64,000 nucleotides of DNA from Cytophaga hutchinsonii ATCC 33406. Its GTDB lineage: Bacteria; Bacteroidota; Bacteroidia; Cytophagales; Cytophagaceae. The notes under the pieces were generated by a model, which did no database searches, was not told the DNA's origin, and worked only from the letters and a program-made list of their open reading frames with translations. The translations under genes were made by a program, and so were the position numbers. This document shows, in pieces, positions 1 to 9,583 of the stretch (within the stretch, counting starts at the first letter, position 1; every line of letters starts with the position of its first letter). Location of the stretch: the NCBI RefSeq assembly GCF_000014145.1, contig NC_008255.1, positions 3,798,001 through 3,862,000 on the forward strand, written 5' to 3'.

Positions 1-2103
1 TGTTCTATGCATCCCGGCGTAATAAAAGATGCCCCTGGTTCTTGCCCTGTCTGCGGCATGGATCTGATTCCGCTGGCACCAGATGAAAGCACAGAAGATA
101 AAGCATATAAGGATCTTGCTCAGAAAATGAAAATAGCGCTTGTGTTTACAGTGCCGGTTTTTATTATCTCTATGAGTGATATGTTTCATAACAACCCATT
201 GTCAAACGTGTTAAGTTCACAGCAATGCAACTGGATACAATTTATTTTAACACTGCCCGTGGTTTTTTATACCGGCTGGGTATTTTTTGTACGTGCCTGG
301 AAATCTTTTATTACATGGAATTTAAATATGTTCAGCCTGATTGGCATTGGCACAGGTGTTGCGTTTTTATTCAGCATTACGGGATTGCTCTTACCGGATA
401 CTTTTCCGGATGCATTTAAAACAGCCCATGGAACGGTACATTTATATTTTGAATCCGTTGCAGTTATTTTAACACTGGTATTACTGGGTCAGCTCCTCGA
501 AGCCCGTGCCCACAGCCAGACAAGCGGTGCTATCAAACAGCTGCTGAAGATGACTCCATCAGAAGCGATCCTGATTCAGAATGGCACAGACAAAGTTGTT
601 TCTATCAACAACATTGCTGTTGGTAATTTATTGCGTGTTAAGCCTGGCGATAAAATTCCGGTTGACGGCATAATCAAAGAAGGCAACAGTACCATTGATG
701 AATCCATGATTACCGGCGAGCCTATTCCGGTTGATAAGCAGCAAGGGGATGCCGTACGTGCCGGTACCATCAATGGAAAAAAATCTTTTGTGATGGAAGC
801 ACAGAAAGTCGGCGCTGATACGTTGCTCTCCCAAATCATTCAAATGGTTCAGACAGCAAGCCGTTCACGTGCACCTATTCAGAAACTAGCCGATGTAATT
901 GCAACGTATTTTGTACCAACAGTTATTCTGATTGCCGTAAGTACCTTTGTACTCTGGGCCATATGGGGGCCTGAGCCTGCTTATGTATATGGATTTTTAA
1001 ATGCTGTTGCAGTACTCATCATTGCGTGCCCCTGTGCGTTGGGTTTAGCAACGCCCATGTCTGTTATGGTGGGCATAGGCAAAGGTGCACAGGCAGGTAT
1101 ATTAATTAAAAATGCAGAAGCTTTGGAATTGATGAACAAAGTGAATGTTCTTATTACCGATAAAACAGGAACGATCACCGAAGGAAAACCTTCTGTTTAT
1201 AAACTCATTGTTACGCCTGGAAATGAAGAGCATGAACTGCTCCAAAAAATTGCTTCTTTAAATCAATACAGCGAACACCCGTTGGCAGCCGCAATAATGG
1301 AGTATGCGAAGGCAAAAAATATTTCTCTGTATGATGTACATGATTTTGAATCACTCACAGGAAAAGGTGTTGCAGGAACGGTTGACTGAAAAAAAATTAT
1401 ACTGGGAAATACAACCTTGCTGGAGCAGGTACAGGCAGTTGTTCCCGACGCATTATCTGTGCAAGCTGTCGAAGAACAGAAATCCGGCAAGACTGTTTCG
1501 TACATAGCTGTTGATGCACAGGTATTGGGGTGCGTAGTCATTTCAGATGCAATAAAAGCAACCAGCAAACAGGCCATTGCCGATTTACGTGCCAATGGTA
1601 TTGAGGTAATCATGCTTACGGGAGACAATAAAAATACAGCCCAAGCAGTTGCCGGCGAATTACAGCTGACGGATTTTAAAGCAGAATGTTTACCGGAAGA
1701 TAAATTGAACCGGATAAAAGAATTACAGGCCAAAGGGAAAATTGTTGCTATGGCCGGAGATGGCATTAATGATTCGCCTGCGCTGGCTCAGGCAAACGTT
1801 GGTATTGCAATGGGCACAGGTACAGATGTTGCAATCGAAAGTGCTGCGATCACATTGGTAAAAGGTGATCTGCACGGAATTTTAAAAGCAAAAAAATTAA
1901 GTCATGCTGTTATGAAAAATATTAAACAGAATTTATTCTTTGCATTTATATACAATACCCTTGGTATTCCGGTTGCTGCCGGGATATTATTTCCTGCTTT
2001 CGGCATGCTGTTATCGCCGATGCTTGCAGCTACTGCTATGAGTCTAAGTTCGGTTTCGGTAATTGTAAATGCACTTAGATTAAAACGCGTTTCCTTAAAT
2101 TAA
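1..2103 (+). pseudogene. copA: Cu(+)-type P1B ATPase, 5' partial, with in-frame TGA
   Basis: A heavy-metal exporting P-type ATPase. The reading frame is open from base 1 (Cys-Ser before the first Met), so the true start lies left of the window. It opens with a metal-binding segment of the type MHPGV...GSCPVCGM, then membrane helices, the actuator motif TGEP (about 715-726), the CPC metal-site helix (IIACPCALG, about 1018-1044), the phosphorylation motif DKTGT (about 1159), the SEHP motif, TGDN and GDGIND. The last two helices carry YN and MSLSSVSV, the pattern of Cu(+) rather than Zn/Cd pumps. One TGA at 1387-1389 splits the gene between the phosphorylation and nucleotide-binding parts. The same frame continues without a shift and family pattern resumes at once (KKIILGNTTLLEQ). 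The stop sits where the family usually has Gly, one base change from GGA. This is either a nonsense mutation or a sequence error. A downstream ATG at 1417 cannot give a working pump by itself. Confidence 0.88.
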
Positions 2104-2126
2104 TTATCCTCTGTATCAATATCTTT

Positions 2127-2167
2127 GCCCGACAAGCACGCTTACGCAAACTTGTTGGGCTTTTTTT
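2127..2167 (+). terminator. Rho-independent terminator after the P-ATPase
   Basis: A 10-bp stem (2127-2136 with 2151-2160, one G-T pair) is followed directly by a run of eight T. It closes the ATPase transcript before the next gene at 2273. Confidence 0.8.
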
Positions 2168-2272
2168 GTGTTTGTTTTTAAACCGGAAGTCCTATTCTGA
2201 CTTTTAGCAAACATTTAATCCTATATATTTCTTATCTTAGTTACAATCAATCCGATTATTTAGTACAGTTTA

Positions 2273-3418
2273 ATGAAAAGTGAATCAACGTATAAAGCAG
2301 CCCGTATTGTAGCGGAATCTGTAGAAACAATTTTTTCAAACCACCTGGAGAAAGCAATACAGCTAGGCGAAAAGAATTTAGCCTCTGTACCGACTGCTTC
2401 TACCATAGAATCATTTATCGATGTCGGTTTCTGGACGAGCCTGCGTCATGAAGAAGGCCGTTCACCTCGAATATCGTTAGCATATCTTAAACCCGAACAG
2501 GCAGGCACTCCGATCATATTTGCACAGCCCATTCCGTTTACCCCAAAAACATTAACCAAACTTTCTCCCGGCTACGAGCGCGCAGGTATTCATCTTGGTT
2601 TGTGGCACGATGCGGATAATGCACTCTACGTTTGGGGTGCTACGCTTACCTTACCCAACTGTTGTTTTGTACTGGACATTTCTGAAGCAGGCCAGGTTGT
2701 AATTAAACACAGACGTATAGATGGCTTTGGTAAATTTTCAAACATAGCTGTTTTAGCTGGCGACGAAATTAAAATTGTAGACGAACAGAATTCTACAAAT
2801 GGTTCCTGTCCGAAAATCATCAGTTCGCTGCTTGATTTTGCATCCGTAACATCACGTAACGATACGGTAAATGTTACGCTTCAGCTTGCTGTGTCCATGC
2901 GGGCACACAAACGCGGCGGTACATTATTGATTGTACCTTCGCAAACCAAAGAGTGGCGCGAATCAATCAGTCATCCGTTGCATTATGCGATCAAGCCAGC
3001 CTTCTCAGGTCTGGCCGATTTAATTAAGAAAAATGAAATAGATAATTCAATTCCCAACTGGCAGGCGTTACTTGCTAAAGAAGTTGATATTATCGGCGGA
3101 CTAACTGCGATTGATGGTGCAACGATCATTAATGATGAATATAAATTATTGGCCTTTGGTGAAAAAATTGTTCAGCGTGTCGGTCAGCCAATTATAGAGA
3201 AAGTTATTGAAACAGAACCCATAAAAGAAAACACTGCAAATGTAGTGTTCCCTTCTAAAACTGGCGGTACACGGCATTTATCCGCAGCTCAGTTTGTGCA
3301 GGACCAAAACAATGCCATTGCACTGGTGGCTTCTCAGGACGGACGTTTTACCGTTTTTGCCTGGTCACCTAAAGATCAAATGGTACAGGCGCATCGTATT
3401 GATTCGTTATTATTATAA
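2273..3418 (+). CDS. DACNV sensor-domain protein with diadenylate cyclase-like C-terminus
   Basis: A soluble 381-residue protein. The last hundred residues match the DisA_N/DAC fold that makes c-di-AMP from two ATP: an IDGATI motif at about 280-285 (family DGA), GGTRHLSAA at about 331-339 (family GTRHR-AA), and ASQDG near 353-357 (family SEETG). The N-terminal 250 residues resemble the predicted ligand-sensing DACNV domain that accompanies such cyclases in Bacteroidota; that name comes from family memory. The third residue of the usual RHR motif is Leu here, and the acidic SEE position is SQD, so catalytic activity is uncertain. No signal peptide or membrane segment is seen. The YnfA-like gene begins 8 bp downstream, so the two are probably cotranscribed. 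It could be an active cyclase, a weak one, or a nucleotide sensor. Confidence 0.75.
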   Translation: MKSESTYKAARIVAESVETIFSNHLEKAIQLGEKNLASVPTASTIESFIDVGFWTSLRHEEGRSPRISLAYLKPEQAGTPIIFAQPIPFTPKTLTKLSPGYERAGIHLGLWHDADNALYVWGATLTLPNCCFVLDISEAGQVVIKHRRIDGFGKFSNIAVLAGDEIKIVDEQNSTNGSCPKIISSLLDFASVTSRNDTVNVTLQLAVSMRAHKRGGTLLIVPSQTKEWRESISHPLHYAIKPAFSGLADLIKKNEIDNSIPNWQALLAKEVDIIGGLTAIDGATIINDEYKLLAFGEKIVQRVGQPIIEKVIETEPIKENTANVVFPSKTGGTRHLSAAQFVQDQNNAIALVASQDGRFTVFAWSPKDQMVQAHRIDSLLL

Positions 3419-3426
3419 TCCGTTAT

Positions 3427-3747
3427 ATGGGAAACCTGTTCTATTTTATTCTTGCTGCTTTCTGTGAAATTTCGGGCTGCTATTTATTCTGGCTCCATTT
3501 CAGATCGGACAAACCTGCGTTACTCTTACTGCCAGCTGCAGCATGCTTATTGGTCTTTGCGTATCTGCTCACTAAAATAGACACCGCAACAGCCGGAAGA
3601 GCGTATGCAGTATACGGCGGTATTTATATTGTCTGTTCCTTAGCGTGGATGTATGGTATCGAAAAGTTTTCACCCGACATCTGGGATTACATTGGCGTAG
3701 GCATTTGCCTGATCGGTGCATCGGTTATTTTATTTGCACCCAGATAA
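3427..3747 (+). CDS. YnfA/UPF0060 family small membrane protein
   Basis: A 106-residue protein with four predicted hydrophobic helices and the family landmarks EISGCYLFW in helix 1, GRAYAVYGGIYIV in helix 3, and a C-terminal helix ending in a charged tail. Length is normal for the UPF0060 family, a relative of small multidrug-resistance transporters whose substrate is not established. It starts 8 bp after the DAC-like gene and is followed by a terminator, so it is likely the last gene of a two-gene unit. Linkage to the cyclase-like gene may be incidental. Confidence 0.85.
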   Translation: MGNLFYFILAAFCEISGCYLFWLHFRSDKPALLLLPAAACLLVFAYLLTKIDTATAGRAYAVYGGIYIVCSLAWMYGIEKFSPDIWDYIGVGICLIGASVILFAPR

Positions 3748-3789
3748 TATACCTTTTGTGTCTTTTCAATAAAATATTTATCTTTTATA

Positions 3790-3821
3790 AACGTCTGTAA
3801 TAAACAGACGTTGTTGTTTTT
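3790..3821 (+). terminator. Rho-independent terminator
   Basis: An 8-bp stem (3790-3797 with 3805-3812, loop of 7) is followed by a T-rich stretch. It closes the unit 2273-3747. Confidence 0.65.
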
Positions 3822-3849
3822 TCTTATCTCTTAACTTTAATCTTTTCTT

Positions 3850-4524
3850 ATGAAAATAAAAGCTATAATCACCGGCGCTACGGGTATGGTAGGTGAAGGC
3901 GTTATGCACGAATGCCTGCTGAATCCGGATGTGGAAGAAGTACTTATCATCAACCGCAAACCTTCCGGCTTTACACATGCTAAATTAAAAGAAATCATTC
4001 ACACCGATTTCTTTAACCTAGCTCCAGTCGAACAACAACTCGCAGGCTATAATGCCTGTTATTTTTGCTTAGGCGTTTCTTCTATCGGAATGAATGAGGC
4101 TGACTATACAAAAATGACATATACATTAACCATGCATGTTGCCGAAACACTTAGCCGCTTAAACAAAGATATGACCTTCTGTTATGTATCGGGTGCTTCT
4201 ACAGACAGCACAGAAAAAGGAAAGTCTATGTGGGCACGCGTAAAAGGGAAAACAGAAAATGACCTCACCAGACTTCCATTTAAAGATGTATATAATTTCA
4301 GGCCGGGCTATATGCAGCCAACACCAGGGCTAAAGAATACGCAGAAATACTATACATACATGAGCTGGATGTATCCGTTTTTAAAGCTGGTTTTTAAAAA
4401 TTATGTTTCTACCTTGAAAGATGTCGGATTGGCAATGATCCGTGTTACCCTCTTCGGACATAACAAGCAGGTGCTGGAAGTGCCGGATATAAAAGCATTG
4501 GCTAAAAAAACACAATTTGTTTAA
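3850..4524 (+). CDS. NAD(P)-binding Rossmann oxidoreductase (epimerase/HTATIP2-like)
   Basis: A 224-residue protein with an N-terminal nucleotide-binding loop TGATGMVGEG at residues 8-17 and a second-strand NRKPSG that suggests NADP preference. The mid-protein CYFCLGVSS and YVSGAS segments are typical of short atypical SDR proteins of the HTATIP2/YeeZ-like group. The classical Tyr-xxx-Lys pair is not evident, so the reaction cannot be named and a redox-sensing role is possible. The classical SDR gene starts 18 bp downstream on the same strand, so the pair probably forms one transcript ending at the hairpin at 5392. Confidence 0.72.
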   Translation: MKIKAIITGATGMVGEGVMHECLLNPDVEEVLIINRKPSGFTHAKLKEIIHTDFFNLAPVEQQLAGYNACYFCLGVSSIGMNEADYTKMTYTLTMHVAETLSRLNKDMTFCYVSGASTDSTEKGKSMWARVKGKTENDLTRLPFKDVYNFRPGYMQPTPGLKNTQKYYTYMSWMYPFLKLVFKNYVSTLKDVGLAMIRVTLFGHNKQVLEVPDIKALAKKTQFV

Positions 4525-4542
4525 TCGTAATTCATAGCACGC

Positions 4543-5385
4543 ATGGATATGAAAAAAGTTTGGTTCATCACAGGTTGCTCCACTGGCTTTGGCCGTGCGC
4601 TTGCCAGCCATGTATTAAGTATCGGCCAGCAAGTTGTTGTTACCGCACGTAAGATTTCTGATATCAGCGATCTTATTATTGGACATGAATCCGATGTATT
4701 GGCGCTTTCGCTGGATGTAACAAAGCCGGATGAAATTAAGAATGCGGTTCATAAAGCAATTGACCGTTTCGGACGGATTGATGTATTGGTAAACAACGCA
4801 GGTATCGGTTATTTTGGTGCTGTGGAAGAAAGTGAAGATGAAGCCGTAAGAAAAATGTTTGAAATAAATTTCTTTGGTTTAGCCAACATGACCAAAGCCG
4901 TTTTACCGGTCATGCGCAAACAGCGCAGCGGACATGTGATCAATATTTCTTCTGTCGGCGGCCTGGTGGCATTTCCGGCTTTAGGTTATTACAATGCAAG
5001 TAAGTTTGCCGTAGATGGTTTGTCTGAATCGTTAGCCAAGGAAGTTGCGCACCTGGGTATTCATGTAACCATTGTTGCGCCAAGCGGCTTCCGTACAGAT
5101 TGGGCGGGTCGTTCTGCAGAGAATAGTAAAATTGTTATTGATGATTATGCTGAAAGTGCGGGTGCAAACAAATCTTTTATACGCGGATACAGCGGCAATC
5201 AACCAGGCGACCCGAAACGTGCGGCACAGGCTATTGTAAAAGCAGTGGAATCAAAAGAACCGCCACTACGTTTATTACTTGGTGCAGCGGCGCTTAAAGG
5301 TGCAACAGCAAAACTGGATGTATTGAAAAAAGATTATGATGCCTGGGCTGATACAACTGTATGGGCAGATCATCCAAAAGAATAA
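4543..5385 (+). CDS. Classical short-chain dehydrogenase/reductase
   Basis: A 280-residue SDR. Cofactor motif TGCSTGFGRALA at about 10-21, NNAG at about 87-90, catalytic Ser in INISSVGG and the YYNASK pair at about 149-154 are all present, so it should be an active NAD(P)-dependent oxidoreductase. The substrate cannot be read from sequence. Start at 4543 or at the second Met (4549) is equally possible. It follows the 3850-4524 oxidoreductase closely and is convergent with the hydrolase at 5469-6305. Confidence 0.85.
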   Translation: MDMKKVWFITGCSTGFGRALASHVLSIGQQVVVTARKISDISDLIIGHESDVLALSLDVTKPDEIKNAVHKAIDRFGRIDVLVNNAGIGYFGAVEESEDEAVRKMFEINFFGLANMTKAVLPVMRKQRSGHVINISSVGGLVAFPALGYYNASKFAVDGLSESLAKEVAHLGIHVTIVAPSGFRTDWAGRSAENSKIVIDDYAESAGANKSFIRGYSGNQPGDPKRAAQAIVKAVESKEPPLRLLLGAAALKGATAKLDVLKKDYDAWADTTVWADHPKE

Positions 5386-5391
5386 GTATAG

Positions 5392-5437
5392 TATAACAAA
5401 GAATAGCTATCTATGATGATAGCTATTCTTTGTTATA
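5392..5437. terminator. Long perfect hairpin between convergent genes
   Basis: A perfect 20-bp stem (5392-5411 with 5418-5437) and a 6-base loop lie between the stop codons of two convergent genes. There is no strong T run straight after it on either strand. It may end transcription from both sides or stabilise 3' ends. Confidence 0.55.
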
Positions 5438-5468
5438 GGCAGCCAGTTAAATTTTTATGCGTTTTTTA

Positions 5469-6305
5469 TCAATGCAGCTTAGCAAGTAACACATGTATAT
5501 AGTTAAGTAATATCTGTGGCTGGTCTATCATCACCATATGTCCGCTATTGGGAATACTGACATGAGTAAAATCAGTTACACCAGTTCCTAATGATTCATG
5601 TGCATCATACCATGGCTTTAAAATTTCTACCTTGTTTGGCGGGTCTACTTTCATAGCCGTTAATACAATTACCGGCACATCGGGTAAATTGCCTAATGTT
5701 GCCATATACATATTGTCTTCTACCCATTCTCTGGATTCCAATGCCGCACCAAAGTTTGTTCCATAAGAAGACCATTTCCCATACATATAATCTTCCGCCT
5801 GTTGATTTTGAGCAGAATCTAAGCCAGCTTTTTCATGTGAAGGATCAATAAATAGCATGCCCGCAACCTTGGTTGGATTGTTAACAGCCCAGGCTCTTAT
5901 CATAAATCCGCCTAACGAGTGGCCAATGAGCACCACTTTCCGCCCGTTCGCAAATGAATCAATAACACTCCCTAATTCACTTTGTAAGCGAGCTACATCT
6001 CTTGGTACAGGGCCGTTTCCTGATTGCCCGCGGTTTGCTCTGTCATAGGTAACAACATCTATCGTATCTGCTGCTTTTAGTGCAATATTGCTGCTGTTCC
6101 AGATAGTATGGTCATCACCTAAACCTGATTCAAAAACAACTAAATAGTTTGAATTTCTAATAACAGAGAATGTTGCCAGTTTATGGGTGCCTAAATCAAC
6201 AAATGCTTTTTTTAACGCAAGCTTTGAAAAAACAGGATACGGCTCAAATTTTCTACACGCAACGGAAAACAAAAGTATACTTAGTATTATATATCGGTTT
6301 TTCAT
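5469..6305 (-). CDS. Alpha/beta-hydrolase lipoprotein
   Basis: A 278-residue protein with a lipoprotein signal ending LLFSVAC (lipid-attached Cys about residue 17), so it probably sits in the cell envelope. The hydrolase fold shows an oxyanion region VVFESGLGDDHTIW, the nucleophile elbow GHSLGG, an acidic strand end near VIVLTAMKVDP, and the catalytic His in SGHMVMIDQP. It is likely an esterase or lipase-like enzyme of the AB_hydrolase_1 family; substrate unknown. It is a single-gene unit, convergent with the SDR gene. Confidence 0.82.
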   Translation of the reverse strand: MKNRYIILSILLFSVACRKFEPYPVFSKLALKKAFVDLGTHKLATFSVIRNSNYLVVFESGLGDDHTIWNSSNIALKAADTIDVVTYDRANRGQSGNGPVPRDVARLQSELGSVIDSFANGRKVVLIGHSLGGFMIRAWAVNNPTKVAGMLFIDPSHEKAGLDSAQNQQAEDYMYGKWSSYGTNFGAALESREWVEDNMYMATLGNLPDVPVIVLTAMKVDPPNKVEILKPWYDAHESLGTGVTDFTHVSIPNSGHMVMIDQPQILLNYIHVLLAKLH

Positions 6306-6734
6306 TTTTTAAAGAAGTAAGATTAATCAATCAGATTTTCATGATGCTATTAAGAATTTTTTAGCCTAAACGCTCTTTATGAAAATTATTTTACACATTA
6401 ACCGTGATACCCTGCACGTGTTATTTGATGGAATTTACCAGGCAGGAAAAAGAGTGGCACTTCCGGATCAGAAAAATATACGCTGCCTTGATTGTGGTGT
6501 TTTAACTTATTCCTGATACGTGTGGTTTGTGTATACGCAGATATACCTGTTGCCGGACTCCGGATTAGTAAGCTGATTTTGACACATGTTTTCATATTGA
6601 ATACGGTTTAGATTGCTCATGCAAGCTATCCAAACCGTATCTCAAAGAGTTTTCAGTTTTAAAATTTGACTTTACAGTTTGCCTAAACCGATTGATAACA
6701 TTCCAAAAAAACTTCTCAATTCGTAAAAAATCGC
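6306..6734. other. Intergenic region without a supported gene
   Basis: About 430 bases between two minus-strand genes. A 65-codon minus-strand frame at 6398-6595 has no recognisable motif or convincing start context and was not called. The 5' part should hold the hydrolase promoter, but no clear motif was found. Confidence 0.5.
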
Positions 6735-7838
6735 CTAATTTTTAAATTCTCCGGGCGCTTGCTTAACAATTTCTTTAAAAACCCGGTTAAAGCTGGAAGG
6801 TGAATTGAAACCTGTTTTGTATGCTATTTCAGAAATCGAATACGAAGAATTTTTTAGATATAATTTTGCGGCTTCAACTCTTGTATGATTTAAAAATGAT
6901 TTAAAAGTCATTCCCACATTCTCTTTTAATATCTCCCCTATTTTATATTCGGGAACATGTAACTGGTTGGCCAGATCTGAAGCTTTCAATTCACTGTTTG
7001 CGTAATTCTCGGATATAAATGCATGAATCTGGCTTTTCAAATCCTCATCTTTTGTTTCAAAATCGAAATCCTCTGAATATTTTACGGTTAACTGTATTCT
7101 TTTCTGTTTTTGATATAGTATACTATGTATACCAATAAATACAATTAAAACAGTGCTTACAAAAAGAGCGAGTACCCGATATAAGCTGCTATAATCACCT
7201 GCCAATTCAAGCTGTGTAATTTTAAAGACCCGTTCTTTATTAATAATAAACCCGGGATCACTAAAAACAGATATATACCCAACAGAATCTTTATCCCAGG
7301 ATTTAATGTCCGATTCGGCAATATGATTATTTGCGTACCACCATTCCGGAATGGTTGTAAAACTGTCAAATGCTATTTTCAGCTTATTTTCGGCTTTCTC
7401 AACAATGTAAATATTATGATAAAGCGGGAATGAATTTCTAACGGTCGAATCATGGATTCCTTTGTTAAAATTATAAATGCGTATTGCCAGACGTTGTTTT
7501 TCCTGACTATAGAGGTGCATTTTTAATGTATAGTTTTTCAAACTAAAAAATGTGCTGTCCGTTTTGCGGATATGAATGCCTGCATATGGATACATCAGGC
7601 CTTTTTTCAGGCAGCAGCTGAATGTTAGTGCATTGTTTGTCCTGGATATTATTTTCGTTTCTGAATATCCTCCGTCCCAAACATCTGAAAAAGGTTCAAT
7701 GATATATTCTTTTGAATCCAGCAGGTTTATGGTTTCCTTTCTTTCAACCAAAAATGCAGCGAAACAACTTATCAGCAAAAATGTGATAACCGCAATAAAC
7801 TGAATGCGAAATCGCTTCTTATAAAAATATTCCTTCAA
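6735..7838 (-). CDS. Membrane-anchored AraC-family transcription regulator
   Basis: A 367-residue one-protein signal transducer. A TM helix lies at about 13-30 (FIAVITFLLISCFAAFLV), then about 190 residues predicted periplasmic and rich in beta structure and aromatics, a second TM helix at about 222-240 (VLALFVSTVLIVFIGIH), and a cytoplasmic AraC-type double helix-turn-helix at about 268-366. The signature SISEIAYKTGFNSPSSFNRVFK of the second helix-turn-helix is intact. This layout lets an outside ligand, possibly a carbohydrate, control DNA binding directly. The CE2-like esterase is divergently placed 523 bases away and is a plausible target. No kinase or receiver domain is present. Confidence 0.85.
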   Translation of the reverse strand: MKEYFYKKRFRIQFIAVITFLLISCFAAFLVERKETINLLDSKEYIIEPFSDVWDGGYSETKIISRTNNALTFSCCLKKGLMYPYAGIHIRKTDSTFFSLKNYTLKMHLYSQEKQRLAIRIYNFNKGIHDSTVRNSFPLYHNIYIVEKAENKLKIAFDSFTTIPEWWYANNHIAESDIKSWDKDSVGYISVFSDPGFIINKERVFKITQLELAGDYSSLYRVLALFVSTVLIVFIGIHSILYQKQKRIQLTVKYSEDFDFETKDEDLKSQIHAFISENYANSELKASDLANQLHVPEYKIGEILKENVGMTFKSFLNHTRVEAAKLYLKNSSYSISEIAYKTGFNSPSSFNRVFKEIVKQAPGEFKN

Positions 7839-8361
7839 CTGAATATGTATTATGTAGATTAGTCCACTCTATAGGGAATGCTAATTTAATCATAATTGTA
7901 AAACATTTTTGAATTGCAGGTGTTTTTATACATTATGCTTTGTTTCTCTAACATACTATTTGTGTAAATAACACAGTATAAAGCAGCTGCATTAAAAAAA
8001 CGCAATCCTTATTTCCTGATGCACCACGTCAAAACGCTGCTTGTATTGAAAATCAGTTTTTAGGAGCAATTTGGCCGAATCTTAAAAGAAGAATGAAAAT
8101 TACCCTCCGGGTCAATTTCCGGCAGCTTTTGGGTCTTATGTAACACCAACATTTTAATGCCTGTATTTTTTATTTAAGCAATAAAAAATAATGCCTCTAA
8201 TTTGACTCAGGGATTATTTTTACCTGTATATCTGCTTTAAATTTTACCCTTTTTTTCTTCTTCCAAAAAGCTGTTTGGGAGCATAATCCCGATCCATTTT
8301 TATTCAAAAAATCAATTGCCCCGTATATTCGAATAGTATTAGAAAAAAAAGGAATAATAAT
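7839..8361. other. Divergent intergenic region
   Basis: About 520 bases between the AraC-type regulator and the esterase. Only short non-descript frames are present. It must hold both promoters and is the natural place for regulator binding sites. No clear operator repeat was found by eye. An AAGGA-like ribosome site lies about 10 bases before the esterase start. Confidence 0.5.
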
Positions 8362-9573
8362 ATGATGTATACAAGAAATGTACGGATTCCACAGTTTCAG
8401 CTGCAAATGGCGATTGCGTTATTATTATCGGGACTTATTTTCCTGTCCTGCAAAAAGGATACGGTAAGCCCGTCTGTACCCATTCCAGCAGTAGATACCA
8501 ATATGGTGTTTATTGATGCTTCAAATACAAACATTCACTATTCAGGGAGAATTGATTTCAGCAACCCTAAAGCACCTGCTTTCTGGTTTCCCGGCATTTC
8601 AATAAAGGCATCTTTTCAGGGACCTTCTATTGATGTGGTTATTAAAGATGATGCTTCAGGTACAGATCAGGGTACAAATTATTACAACATCTTTATTGAT
8701 CAGCAGCTTCACACCGTTTTGAAAGTAAACGCAGAAGATACGTTGTATAAAATTGCCCGTAACCTTACAGATGCAAACCATACGATAGAAGTTTTCAAAC
8801 GCACAGAGGCGCAGGTTGGATCTTCCAGCTTTAAGGGATTTTGTCTGCAGGCCAATAAAAACCTGACAGCTTCAGCAAAGCCCGCGCACAAAATTGAATT
8901 CATTGGTGATTCTTATACCTGTGGCTACGGAAATGAATTAAGTATACCTGCACCGCCCAACGGTAATCCCGACACAGGCTTTCATTCTGTAAATGAAAAC
9001 AATTACACGGCCTGGGGAGCGATAGTTGCACGTGAGCTGGATGCCGAATATCATTGTACGGCTTATTCTGGCAGAGGTATATACCGTAACAACAACGGCG
9101 CTGCTACAGGCGTATTACCTTCTATTTATAACAGAATTAATCCGGATGATGCATCCTCTCAATGGAACACCGCAACGTACATTCCGGATGTTATCGTCAT
9201 TCATCTTGGCACAAACGATTTTGCGCCTGAACAGCTGTCAACACCAGACATGGTAGATTCGGCAGCCTTTGTAAGCGGGTACATTAATTTTATTACAACA
9301 CTGAGAAGCTATTATCCGGCAGCAAAAATTATTTGTGTACGTCCGAATTCATTAACAGATTATTACCCGGTTGGCCTGAAAGCATTAACCCGTATGACGC
9401 GTTATACAAAAGCGGTAACAGACCATTTCGTCCCAACAGATGCCAATGTATTTTATTTCGCTCTTGCACCACAGAATGCGCCATATGGTGAAGACTGGCA
9501 TCCTTCTGCTGCAACGCATCAATCCATGGCTGCACAGATAAAAACATTTATTAAAACACGTGCAGGCTGGTAA
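8362..9573 (+). CDS. CE2-like SGNH carbohydrate esterase lipoprotein
   Basis: A 403-residue lipoprotein (lipobox near LIFLSCKK, residues 26-33). After the signal comes a beta-sandwich domain (about 50-170) of the kind placed before the catalytic domain in carbohydrate esterase family 2, then an SGNH hydrolase: block I IEFIGDSYTCGYGNE with the Ser nucleophile, block III HLGTNDF, and block V DWHPSAATH with the catalytic His. Family 2 enzymes remove acetyl groups from xylan or glucomannan, so that is the likely role, on the cell surface or in the periplasm. It is followed by a strong terminator and by the receptor gene. Confidence 0.83.
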   Translation: MMYTRNVRIPQFQLQMAIALLLSGLIFLSCKKDTVSPSVPIPAVDTNMVFIDASNTNIHYSGRIDFSNPKAPAFWFPGISIKASFQGPSIDVVIKDDASGTDQGTNYYNIFIDQQLHTVLKVNAEDTLYKIARNLTDANHTIEVFKRTEAQVGSSSFKGFCLQANKNLTASAKPAHKIEFIGDSYTCGYGNELSIPAPPNGNPDTGFHSVNENNYTAWGAIVARELDAEYHCTAYSGRGIYRNNNGAATGVLPSIYNRINPDDASSQWNTATYIPDVIVIHLGTNDFAPEQLSTPDMVDSAAFVSGYINFITTLRSYYPAAKIICVRPNSLTDYYPVGLKALTRMTRYTKAVTDHFVPTDANVFYFALAPQNAPYGEDWHPSAATHQSMAAQIKTFIKTRAGW

Positions 9574-9583
9574 TATCTTATTC

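Noticed and set aside
1387-1389. TGA recoded as glycine or selenocysteine in the P-ATPase
   Set aside because: Other genes here end in TGA (for example at 11517-11519 and 52614-52616), and no selenocysteine stem-loop follows. A point mutation is simpler.
6398-6595. 65-codon minus-strand frame
   Set aside because: No motif, unusual composition and no ribosome site; probably chance.
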